Assembly (NCBI GenBank): GCA_019894655.1
Contig: JAGXNZ010000077.1
Coordinates: 1-5,843 of the forward strand
Reading direction: 5' to 3'
DNA: 5,843 bases
Origin: Promethearchaeota archaeon
GTDB taxonomy: Archaea; Asgardarchaeota; Lokiarchaeia; Sigynarchaeales; SOKP01
Made by a program: the position numbers and the translations under genes. The notes beneath the pieces are model-generated. The model saw only the letters and a list, made by a program, of their open reading frames with translations, searched no databases and was not told where the DNA came from. Shown here in pieces: positions 1-5,689 of the stretch. How positions within the stretch are numbered: position 1 is the stretch's first letter; every line of letters starts with the position of its first letter.

Positions 1-636
1 GGAAAGACCCTGTTCTCTCGACTCTCTAAAATTCAGAATTCCCTAATTTCCAGTATCGAAAGAAACTTTTGGGAAGCAAAACCAAAGTTAAAGATGCTTA
101 CATCTAAGCTAAATATTCCAGAGTATATTAAAGAAACTGCCTGGAAAATTTATAGCGTTGTAGCCCGGAAAAAATTAACTATGGGTCGATCAATCGATGG
201 TTTTATTGCTGCTTCGCTTTATGCAGCAATCAGAGTTCACGAGTTTCCACGTTTACTGGAAGAAGTATGCGATGCATCAATGACTCCACGAAGAACCGTC
301 CACAGAAGCTTAGGGATGATTGTAAAAGAGGTGCTTCCTGAGTTAAACCTCAGGTACAAGCCTATCACTGCAGAACAGCTAGTCTTTAGGTTCGGCAACG
401 ATTTAGGTTTACCGATGGAAGTCCAAAAGAAAGCAATCGACATGTTAGCAGCAGCTTCAAAAAACGGACTACTAAGAACTGGAAAAGACCCAAAGGGTTT
501 AGCAGCAAGTGTAATCTATATGGCAGCTAAATCAAGCAACTGCCGAAAAACGCAAGCTGAAATCTCCGCTGTAGCTAAGGTTACAGAGGTCACACTCCGA
601 TCCCGTTCAAAGCAAATTAGAATGAAATTAGTGTAA
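1..636 (+). CDS. tfb: Transcription initiation factor B (TFB/TFIIB-like), C-terminal core, 5' end outside window
   Basis: TFB binds the TBP-TATA complex and the BRE and recruits RNA polymerase at archaeal promoters. The reading frame is open from base 1 with no stop, so the gene continues off the left edge; the first ATG (base 94) is internal. 211 residues are visible. Residues 6-20 (RLSKIQNSL and following) match the end of the B-linker leading into the core. Cyclin repeat 1 covers about 22-115 with the signature GRSIDGFIAASLYAAIR (62-78). Repeat 2 covers about 122-210 with GKDPKGLAASVIYMAAK (161-177) and the DNA-binding helix region KTQAEISAVAKVTEVTLRSR (183-202). These match the family patterns GRSIEGxAAAxLYAAxR and GKxPxGLAAAxIY. 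The end is complete, stopping shortly after the last helix as usual. The N-terminal zinc ribbon and B-finger are outside the window, so whether this is the main TFB or a paralogue cannot be judged. Identification is firm. Confidence 0.95.
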   Translation, partial: GKTLFSRLSKIQNSLISSIERNFWEAKPKLKMLTSKLNIPEYIKETAWKIYSVVARKKLTMGRSIDGFIAASLYAAIRVHEFPRLLEEVCDASMTPRRTVHRSLGMIVKEVLPELNLRYKPITAEQLVFRFGNDLGLPMEVQKKAIDMLAAASKNGLLRTGKDPKGLAASVIYMAAKSSNCRKTQAEISAVAKVTEVTLRSRSKQIRMKLV

Positions 637-659
637 TCAGTTTAGAACTAGCTTATACA

Positions 660-695
660 GTTTTTTTATTCTTTTTTTTTATTTTTTATTCTTTT
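660..695 (+). terminator. T-tract terminator after TFB
   Basis: Starting 24 bases after the TFB stop there are successive T runs of 7, 9, 6 and 4, broken by single A or ATTC. No GC-rich hairpin precedes them. Archaeal RNA polymerase terminates on such T tracts without a stem, so this is a good intrinsic terminator for the TFB transcript. Confidence 0.75.
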
Positions 696-720
696 ATTCC
701 ATCAATCTTAATTCTTTTAC

Positions 721-730
721 CTATATAAAT
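721..730 (+). promoter_or_regulatory. Candidate TATA box upstream of the hydrolase gene
   Basis: CTATATAAAT is the best TATA-box match between TFB and the next gene. It would place transcription start near 748-752, right on the palindrome TTAAGAGTCTTAA (745-757). The leader to the start at 978 would then be about 225 bases, which is long for an archaeon. A nearer promoter (781-789, or TTTAAAT at 888-894) is therefore an equal possibility. Confidence 0.35.
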
Positions 731-977
731 TAAGAATGTGTTTTTTAAGAGTCTTAAGAGGGAAAATATGTATTAGTTATCATATAAAAATTTTTACATT
801 TTTGTTTCTTTTTCCGATTGCGACAAACTAGATGAATTCTAAATCTCTTTAATTTGCGGTAATTTCTTTTCCTATTTAATTAACGGGTTTAAATCAATAG
901 ATTTAGATACTATTTTAAGATTGGTTTAAGCGGTACAAGAGTTTTAGCTAACAGTCAACATTAATAGAGCGGTTTTA

Positions 978-2708
978 TTGAGTATAAAGTATATTGTGCG
1001 GAAATTTAAAAGAATTACTACAGTAAAGAGCGTTAGTTATTCCTTATTTTTTTTAAATTTGTTTTGTATTGTTGCTGGTATATTATATTTAGCTGTGCCT
1101 GAATATTTACCACTTTGGGACATATTTGGGATAATATTAACAATTACTTTTTTTGAAAATTTGTTATTAATTTACCTTAATTTGTTGAAAGTGAATAAAA
1201 AGAACAAATTAGGATATAGACTTTACATATTCTGTTATGTTTTATTAGTTTTCATTATTTTAGGCATGATAGGAATGATGCAGGGTAATTTACTAAGCTC
1301 CGCAACAATTTCTAACTCTTTTTTAGGAGGGTATGCCTTGAACCATGTATCCTATTTTGGAATTTTAACATTTGGGATTACTTTAGTTGTGATCGATTTC
1401 CTAACAAGAAAAAACTCAGAGTTTTGGGGTAATAATATGAGGAGAGGTGGCAGAAACTCCCCAAAAATTTTAAGATTTAAAGAAATAATAAAGAAGATAA
1501 TTATAACCTCAACATGGATAGGTTTATGTATCGGGGCGTTTTGTGCTTTCATCACAATATTTGGTGTGTTTGAGTTTGTAACGACCCAAATTGCTGTTTT
1601 CTCTTCTCAATATGGTGTGTTTTTATCATTTATTTTTTTAGCAAATACTATCATTCTAATAAAACTAAAAAAAGGAAGATGGAATAGAAAAAAGTTTCGT
1701 AGAGTTGCGCTCACAGGGTTATTAGTTTCATTCTCATTACTCAGTCCTTTTATTTTAAGTAATATTAATGCGATAAGTGCTGAAGTAAATTTTTCCAAAG
1801 CCTTTGGTCAAAATTGGCAACAAGAAATTCCAACAGAAACGAATGAATACTTTTTACATACTTCGTTTTCAACAGCAGGATATTACTTAGGAACTCCTCC
1901 TAAAGATTGTATCGTAATAGAAAATGTCTTATTTTATGATAATGAAAGCATAAAATTGTATTTTGATGTATATATGCCATTAAAGAGAGGTGAAAATCTT
2001 CCAGGGCAGAATTCCACGCTGATTCGAATTCATGGTGGTGGGTGGGTTTCAGGTGATAAGGGCGGATCGAACATGGTACAAATGAATAAATATTTCGCAG
2101 CTCAAGGTTATATTGTATTTGACATTCAATATGGGTTGTATGATTCCACAATTACTGCTTTGGACTTAAATACACCTAATAATAATAAGGGAGATTTCAA
2201 TATCGATGACATGGTTCGCCATATCGGTGAATTCACAAAATATTTAAGTGAAAATGCAGAGTTATTTGGGGCAAATTTAGATTCTGTCTTTTTTAGTGGT
2301 AGTTCTTCAGGAGGACATCTTGCTAGTGCAGCAGGATTAGCTTTAGCAAGTGGAAATTATACAAACTTCTTTAGTCAGAATATTACATTAAAAGGAATAA
2401 TCCCATTCTATCCTTCAAACGGTCAGATGGTCTATTTTGGAATAGATGGAAGTGATGAATTCAAAAATCCCGAAAAATTGATAGGAACCGATAGCCCCCC
2501 TTGTTTAATTTTTCAAGGTACGCACGATGTTTTAACATATTTTGGTATTAGTCGAAATTTCAGGGCTTCTTATTTATCTAAGGAAAATGTTAACTGTGCC
2601 ATTATATGGATGCTTTTAGGAGGTCACACGAGCGATTTTTATTTTTCTGGTCATTATAATCAAATATTTTTATATTATATGGAGCGATTTATGTATCTCC
2701 ATCAATGA
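978..2708 (+). CDS. Multi-pass membrane protein with C-terminal extracellular alpha/beta-hydrolase (esterase/lipase) domain
   Basis: Predicted serine hydrolase acting on an ester or amide substrate at the outer face of the membrane. Residues 1-265 carry about seven hydrophobic segments (about 22-40, 48-70, 81-102, 118-141, 174-200, 208-230, 243-262). Basic loops at 71-81, 144-172 and 230-242 put the N-terminus inside and the C-terminal domain outside. Residues about 310-576 form the hydrolase. The oxyanion-hole motif is HGGGW (352-356), and the nucleophile elbow is GSSSG (441-445) followed by GHLA, with S443 as nucleophile. D517 in GTHD is the likely acid and H550 in GGH the likely base. This is the pattern of the HSL/BD-FAE-like carboxylesterases. 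All five N-X-S/T sequons (N271, N322, N345, N460, N468) fall in the predicted outside half and none in the membrane half. The start is TTG 978, with weak SD-like GAGCGG at 967-972; GTG 996 is an alternative and an in-frame TAG at 945 limits extension. The substrate is unknown. The hydrolase call is firm; the membrane half resembles no family I can name. Confidence 0.88.
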   Translation: MSIKYIVRKFKRITTVKSVSYSLFFLNLFCIVAGILYLAVPEYLPLWDIFGIILTITFFENLLLIYLNLLKVNKKNKLGYRLYIFCYVLLVFIILGMIGMMQGNLLSSATISNSFLGGYALNHVSYFGILTFGITLVVIDFLTRKNSEFWGNNMRRGGRNSPKILRFKEIIKKIIITSTWIGLCIGAFCAFITIFGVFEFVTTQIAVFSSQYGVFLSFIFLANTIILIKLKKGRWNRKKFRRVALTGLLVSFSLLSPFILSNINAISAEVNFSKAFGQNWQQEIPTETNEYFLHTSFSTAGYYLGTPPKDCIVIENVLFYDNESIKLYFDVYMPLKRGENLPGQNSTLIRIHGGGWVSGDKGGSNMVQMNKYFAAQGYIVFDIQYGLYDSTITALDLNTPNNNKGDFNIDDMVRHIGEFTKYLSENAELFGANLDSVFFSGSSSGGHLASAAGLALASGNYTNFFSQNITLKGIIPFYPSNGQMVYFGIDGSDEFKNPEKLIGTDSPPCLIFQGTHDVLTYFGISRNFRASYLSKENVNCAIIWMLLGGHTSDFYFSGHYNQIFLYYMERFMYLHQ

Positions 2709-2716
2709 TATCTTAC

Positions 2717-2723
2717 TTTTTTT
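2717..2723 (+). terminator. T-run terminator after hydrolase gene
   Basis: A run of seven T lies 8 bases after the TGA stop (2706-2708), without a hairpin. It is a plausible weak-to-moderate archaeal terminator separating the hydrolase gene from the lipid-type gene downstream. Confidence 0.5.
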
Positions 2724-2811
2724 GCTATCTGGTTTATTCGTTATGAGAATTGATTAAACAGAACATCTTCTTAATTTTTGGTTCGGTATATTATGGATAT
2801 GGATTTGGCAC

Positions 2812-2824
2812 ATATTTATATATA
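2812..2824 (+). promoter_or_regulatory. Candidate TATA box for the PlsY-like fusion gene
   Basis: The stretch ATATTTATATATA is the strongest TATA-like match in the 176-base spacer before the gene at 2885. Standard archaeal spacing (about 25-27 bases from the box centre) puts the transcription start at about 2843-2845. That leaves a leader of about 40 bases, and falls on the ATG of a short open frame (2844-2879). Position and sequence only; no experimental support. Confidence 0.5.
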
Positions 2825-2843
2825 GAGGCGAATAATAATAGAA

Positions 2844-2879
2844 ATGTTACTTCCAATTTTGTTAAATTCAATACTATAA
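2844..2879 (+). CDS. Possible leaderless 11-codon upstream ORF (leader peptide)
   Basis: ATG 2844 to TAA 2877-2879 encodes MLLPILLNSIL, a hydrophobic peptide. The ATG coincides with the start site predicted from the TATA-like box at 2812-2824, so the mRNA could begin on this codon and be read as a leaderless message. Its stop lies five bases before ATG 2885 of the membrane enzyme and in another frame, which would allow translational coupling. It is equally explainable as a chance short frame in AT-rich DNA. Confidence 0.2.
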   Translation: MLLPILLNSIL

Positions 2880-2884
2880 AGTGA

Positions 2885-4099
2885 ATGAATATGGCGGACT
2901 TTACGATTTTAGTAAATATATTCGTTATTGTTATTGGTTATTTTATTGGTTCAATAAACCCTGCTTATATTTTTGGTAGATTCAAAAAGTTTAACATAAG
3001 AGATAAAGGATATGGTATAGCTGGGACAATAAACGCTTACCATGTTTTGGGAGTTAAATATGCAATACTTACAGGTATTTTTGATTTTTTCAAAGGTATA
3101 ATAGTAATTTATTTAGCATTAATATTAGGTGCGGATTTTGTTTTTGCACAAATAAGCGGTCTTGCTGCTATCGTGGGGCACGTGTTTCCTTTTTACATCA
3201 AATTTCGTGGAGGTCAGGGTATGGCTTGTACATCGGGAATCCTGCTTGCTTATTTATTGAATTATCTCCTTACTGGTCCCGAAATGATAATCTTTATTTT
3301 CGTCTATTTAATTTTTATAATCGCGATTTTTTTCTTTGTTACGAAAACAGGAATAATTGTTGCTATTATTACACTTGGTTTAATTGGGTACGCAGCATTT
3401 ATTTATTATCCTGGAAATCCTTATAATTTCTTCTTTTTAATTGTTGTAGCATACGATATCTCAGTTTCGCTTTATGATACGATAAAAGGAAAATTAATAA
3501 AAATTGAAGATGAAAATTTTAAAGCTCACTGGTGGCGGGTAGCTACGAGACCATTTGCATTTTTGTTCATCTTTTTTTATATGATCTTCACCCAAATTGT
3601 AGCTCTTCTCATTATAGGGATTGTAGCAATAGTTTTCATCGTGCTTGATATGGCGAGATTTCTGAATAAACAAACGAACGAACTCTTTACAGTAAAATTC
3701 AAATCGATTTTTAGGAAAAACGAAGCAAAAAAATTCTCTTCTATGACAATATTTCTTGTAGCTACCTTCATTTCCATTCTTTTATTTGAGAAAAATATTG
3801 CCATTACAGCTTTAACTTTCCTAATTTTTGGCGATATTTTTAGCAAAATATTTGGGTTAGCATTTGGTCGGCATAAGATATTTCAAAAGACATTAGAGGG
3901 CACATTAGCGTATTTTGGATGCGTGTTAATCTGCGGTTTTGTCCTTTACAATATTTTAGAAATAAATTTATTTATTATAATAATCGGAGGGATTACTGCT
4001 CCCCTTGTTGAGTTATTTTCCTTTCAACTCAACGATAACTTTACAGGCTCTCTAATTAGTGGATCAGTTATGACCGTCGCAAGAGTCTTTGGTATTTAA
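2885..4099 (+). CDS. PlsY-like acyltransferase domain fused to SEC59-type (polyprenol/diacylglycerol) kinase domain
   Basis: 404-residue integral membrane protein with about twelve hydrophobic segments and two recognisable halves. Residues 1 to about 205 resemble PlsY (acyl-phosphate:glycerol-3-phosphate acyltransferase, usually about 200 aa). Motif 1 is GSINPAYIFGR (22-32), with the conserved Ser23 and Arg32. The Gly-rich segment is GYGIAGTINA (42-51), FDFFKG is at 66-71, GHVFP at 98-102, and the phosphate-loop-like FRGGQGMAC at 107-115. Residues about 213-404 resemble the SEC59/dolichol-kinase family, CTP-dependent enzymes that phosphorylate isoprenoid alcohols or diacylglycerol. Visible there are DMARF (255-259), FRKNE (276-280), FGD (315-317), FGRHKI (327-332), KTLEG (335-339) and DN (384-385). 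Compared with bacterial PlsY, the loop Lys is Gln111, GSGNPGATN is altered, and the final RHxxN motif is not recognisable near 190-205. ATG 2885 directly follows an in-frame TGA; ATG 2891 is an alternative. A lipid role is likely, but the exact reaction of either half is uncertain. Confidence 0.82.
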   Translation: MNMADFTILVNIFVIVIGYFIGSINPAYIFGRFKKFNIRDKGYGIAGTINAYHVLGVKYAILTGIFDFFKGIIVIYLALILGADFVFAQISGLAAIVGHVFPFYIKFRGGQGMACTSGILLAYLLNYLLTGPEMIIFIFVYLIFIIAIFFFVTKTGIIVAIITLGLIGYAAFIYYPGNPYNFFFLIVVAYDISVSLYDTIKGKLIKIEDENFKAHWWRVATRPFAFLFIFFYMIFTQIVALLIIGIVAIVFIVLDMARFLNKQTNELFTVKFKSIFRKNEAKKFSSMTIFLVATFISILLFEKNIAITALTFLIFGDIFSKIFGLAFGRHKIFQKTLEGTLAYFGCVLICGFVLYNILEINLFIIIIGGITAPLVELFSFQLNDNFTGSLISGSVMTVARVFGI

Positions 4100-4125
4100 T
4101 TGGATAGCCGTTCAATCTAAAACTC

Positions 4126-4138
4126 TTTTTTTATTTTT
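4126..4138 (+). terminator. T-tract terminator after the PlsY-like fusion gene
   Basis: Runs of seven and five T separated by one A start 27 bases after the TAA stop (4097-4099). They lie before the TATA-like box of the next gene, which supports separate transcription of the two genes. Confidence 0.6.
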
Positions 4139-4185
4139 AAATTTCTCAAAAAGATGTTTGTTTAAAGAGTTATTGAAAAAAATTG

Positions 4186-4199
4186 TTATAGAATATAAC
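4186..4199 (+). promoter_or_regulatory. Candidate TATA box for the gene at 4218
   Basis: TTATAGAATATAAC is centred about 25 bases before ATG 4218, the distance expected when the transcript starts on or next to the start codon. This predicts a leaderless mRNA and supports ATG 4218 over the longer TTG 4089 start. Confidence 0.55.
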
Positions 4200-4217
4200 G
4201 TTATCTTATTTATTATA

Positions 4218-5003
4218 ATGTCTTATATCGAAAAGAAGTATAACAATAAAATTTCAGAAGTGTTTGATGAACTTGTTATAATAGAGCAAGATATCCTTAA
4301 ACTCTTCACCTTTAAATCCATTGAGTATTCAGACAAAATCGCAAAATTATGCGCTCTTAGCAATAAAAATATTAATCTTATTTTAAAGAAATATTATCCG
4401 GAAATTAAAAAAATCAGCGATAAGCTCAGGATTAAGGCGAGGTTGAAATTTTACTATGATTTAATTGACAAATTGACTCATTATATAAGGTGCGTTGAGG
4501 AGTTTCAAAAATTAGACGATCAATACGACGACGCTGTTATAGATTTCATCGAAGAGAAAGAAAATTTAATATCAGGCAAATACACAGATATCAGTTCTCA
4601 TGAGTTAACTATTTTTTACGATAAAAAAACACGAGAAGAATTAGAGCGAGTCCTTGTAGAAAAAATCGAATTAAGAAGCAAACAATTCTTTACTTTTGGA
4701 TCCTTAGAAGAAGAGATTAAGAAAATAGCAAAAATTGCTGGGGCGGAGGAAGTAACGATTCTTACTAATGAAGAAATGCTTAAAAGGGCAGAGTTTATAG
4801 CCAATCCTCGGGCAATTATTCAATACTCTGTTTTTTTTAGAGATGAGGAGTTATTGAAAAGCATTGGAAGGGAATTAAAAGAATATCTCAATTCAAAAGG
4901 TTACGAAGCTATGATCTTAATTCTAGAAATTGCTGATCTTACACTGGAGCAAGAGTTTTTGGCGGGTTCGGTAATTACTAATGCGAATTTAAATCCGGAT
5001 TAA
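4218..5003 (+). CDS. Hypothetical charged, mainly helical soluble protein
   Basis: 261 residues, no family recognised. The open frame extends back to TTG 4089, but that would overlap the end of the upstream gene, run through its T-tract terminator and add a low-complexity Phe/Leu/Lys stretch, so ATG 4218 with its TATA-like box is preferred. The protein is rich in Lys, Glu and Ile. It has no signal peptide or membrane segment and only two Cys (C45, C92). Residues about 1-120 look almost wholly helical, possibly a helical bundle or coiled coil, with an acidic stretch LDDQYDDAVIDF at 99-110. Residues about 136-261 look mixed helix/strand, including EEVTILTNEEML (177-188), a helix at about 208-227 and AMILILEIADL (231-241). 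No catalytic or metal-binding motif is evident. It is convergent with the small surface protein gene, 25 bases apart. It is probably cytoplasmic; function unknown. Confidence 0.75.
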   Translation: MSYIEKKYNNKISEVFDELVIIEQDILKLFTFKSIEYSDKIAKLCALSNKNINLILKKYYPEIKKISDKLRIKARLKFYYDLIDKLTHYIRCVEEFQKLDDQYDDAVIDFIEEKENLISGKYTDISSHELTIFYDKKTREELERVLVEKIELRSKQFFTFGSLEEEIKKIAKIAGAEEVTILTNEEMLKRAEFIANPRAIIQYSVFFRDEELLKSIGRELKEYLNSKGYEAMILILEIADLTLEQEFLAGSVITNANLNPD

Positions 5004-5028
5004 TTATTTTATTAAAGATAAAAAAAAA
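5004..5028. terminator. Shared terminator region between convergent genes
   Basis: Only 25 bases separate the two convergent stop codons. Read on the minus strand, nine T (complement of A 5020-5028) follow the stop of the small surface protein directly. On the plus strand only short T runs (5004-5012, TTATTTTAT) follow the hypothetical gene. Termination therefore looks strong for the minus strand and weak for the plus strand. Confidence 0.5.
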
Positions 5029-5535
5029 TTAATTAAATGTTTGGACAAATAAAGAAAAATCCCTTACTGAGTCTGCCGGACTATCCCCCCTAATCATAAC
5101 AGCAATAGAATGGTCTCCTGGAGTTATGGTACTGTTATAGTGTTGCAGAGACACAGACATTCGATAACCTTCTGTACTATCTAAATTATATCTCCATTCG
5201 TAAATTTTTGGATAATCCAAAAAATAACCATCTAAGCTAAATTTAATTTCGATATAGCTATCTGGAATCGAGCTGTCGTCAAAATTGACTTGGCCAATAA
5301 ATAAAAAATGAACCGCTTGTCCTGAACTAACATTGAAATCAGTAGTAATTGCTGATAAAGTAGACCATGATTCGCTGGATGGAACGAAGTAAGAACCACT
5401 GTAAAAATCGTACCATTGATTTTCAGGAGGTGTAGTTGGAGGAAGTGCAATAAAATTGTCATATATAACAAAAGCTCCTAACCCAAGTCCTATGACTAAA
5501 GCTATAGTTGCTAAAATACTACTACTTTTTCCCAT
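5029..5535 (-). CDS. Small membrane-anchored extracellular protein, Asgard-like N-terminal anchor
   Basis: 168 residues from ATG 5535. A TTG at 5544 would add three residues (MKK) and cannot be excluded. Residues 6-26 form one hydrophobic segment, ILATIALVIGLGLGAF and following, after a short basic start. It reads as an uncleaved signal anchor, giving N-in/C-out. A Pro-rich spacer (LPPTTPPENQ, 31-40) leads to a domain of about 125 residues with no Cys, rich in Ser, Tyr and alternating hydrophobic residues, which suggests a beta-sandwich. N-X-S/T sequons at N68 and N134 fit an external location. This build (Gly/Leu-rich anchor, short linker, beta domain) resembles proteins I associate with Lokiarchaeia, but I know of no function. 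It is divergent from the ProRS gene and convergent with the 4218 gene. Confidence 0.75.
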   Translation of the reverse strand: MGKSSSILATIALVIGLGLGAFVIYDNFIALPPTTPPENQWYDFYSGSYFVPSSESWSTLSAITTDFNVSSGQAVHFLFIGQVNFDDSSIPDSYIEIKFSLDGYFLDYPKIYEWRYNLDSTEGYRMSVSLQHYNSTITPGDHSIAVMIRGDSPADSVRDFSLFVQTFN

Positions 5536-5574
5536 TTTTTTCAATTTAATTTTATTTTTAGAGTAAAAAATTAG

Positions 5575-5585
5575 TTTTATATTAA
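5575..5585 (-). promoter_or_regulatory. Candidate minus-strand TATA box for the small surface protein
   Basis: On the minus strand this reads TTAATATAAAA. It would place transcription start near 5554, giving a leader of about 10 bases to TTG 5544 or about 19 to ATG 5535. No Shine-Dalgarno sequence lies in between. The surrounding sequence is very AT-rich, so the exact box is uncertain. Confidence 0.4.
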
Positions 5586-5645
5586 TTATAAATTTTTTAA
5601 ATTTGTGTAAAAATTACGAACTATTTTATCATACTTGGAAGAGCT

Positions 5646-5659
5646 CAAAAAATATTTAA
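5646..5659 (+). promoter_or_regulatory. proS: Candidate TATA box for proS
   Basis: AAAAAATATTTAAC is centred about 36 bases before ATG 5690, predicting transcription start near 5680 and a leader of about 10 bases with no clear Shine-Dalgarno site. It shares the 145-base divergent spacer with the minus-strand promoter near 5580. Confidence 0.5.
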
Positions 5660-5689
5660 CTTTTAATGCATTTATTTTGATGATAGTTT

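Larger units (their letters stand above)
637..977. other. 341-base intergenic region, no gene found
   Basis: No credible coding frame exists on either strand; the ATGs at 768 and 832 give only 2 and 6 codons. After the terminator it holds a TATA-like box (721-730) and an inverted repeat TCTTAATT/AATTAAGA (706-713 and 728-735) that overlaps the box. It also has a hyphenated palindrome TTAAGAGTCTTAA (745-757), a second one TAAATC-AATA-GATTTA (890-905), and a TTTAAG direct repeat (914-919, 925-930). Another TATA-like stretch is CATATAAAA (781-789). Any of these could serve the gene starting at 978, but in DNA this AT-rich some short palindromes are expected by chance. No tRNA or recognisable structured RNA was seen. 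Confidence 0.6.

Noticed and set aside
94..636. TFB gene starting at ATG 94
   Set aside because: The frame is open to base 1 and residues before this ATG match the TFB linker and first helix of the core, so the ATG is internal and the gene is cut by the window edge.
768..776. ATG-TAT-TAG mini-frame preceded by GAGGG in the long spacer
   Set aside because: Two codons with a purine-rich stretch upstream are easily found by chance, and the window otherwise shows little use of Shine-Dalgarno sites.
1352..2151. Minus-strand open frames of 63-83 codons inside the hydrolase gene
   Set aside because: They are antisense to strongly conserved hydrolase and membrane segments and encode nothing recognisable; they are shadows of the plus-strand gene.
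4089..4217. 43-residue N-terminal extension of the 4218 gene from TTG 4089
   Set aside because: It overlaps the upstream coding end, translates a T-tract terminator into a Phe/Leu-rich stretch, and ignores a TATA-like box well placed for ATG 4218.
5232..5471. 79-codon minus-strand frame overlapping the small surface protein in another frame
   Set aside because: The alternative frame gives the coherent anchor, linker and ectodomain; this one is low-complexity and lies wholly inside it.
5590..5604. AAATTT-TTT-AAATTT repeat in the divergent spacer
   Set aside because: AAATTT is self-complementary and the spacer is very AT-rich, so this symmetry is expected by chance.
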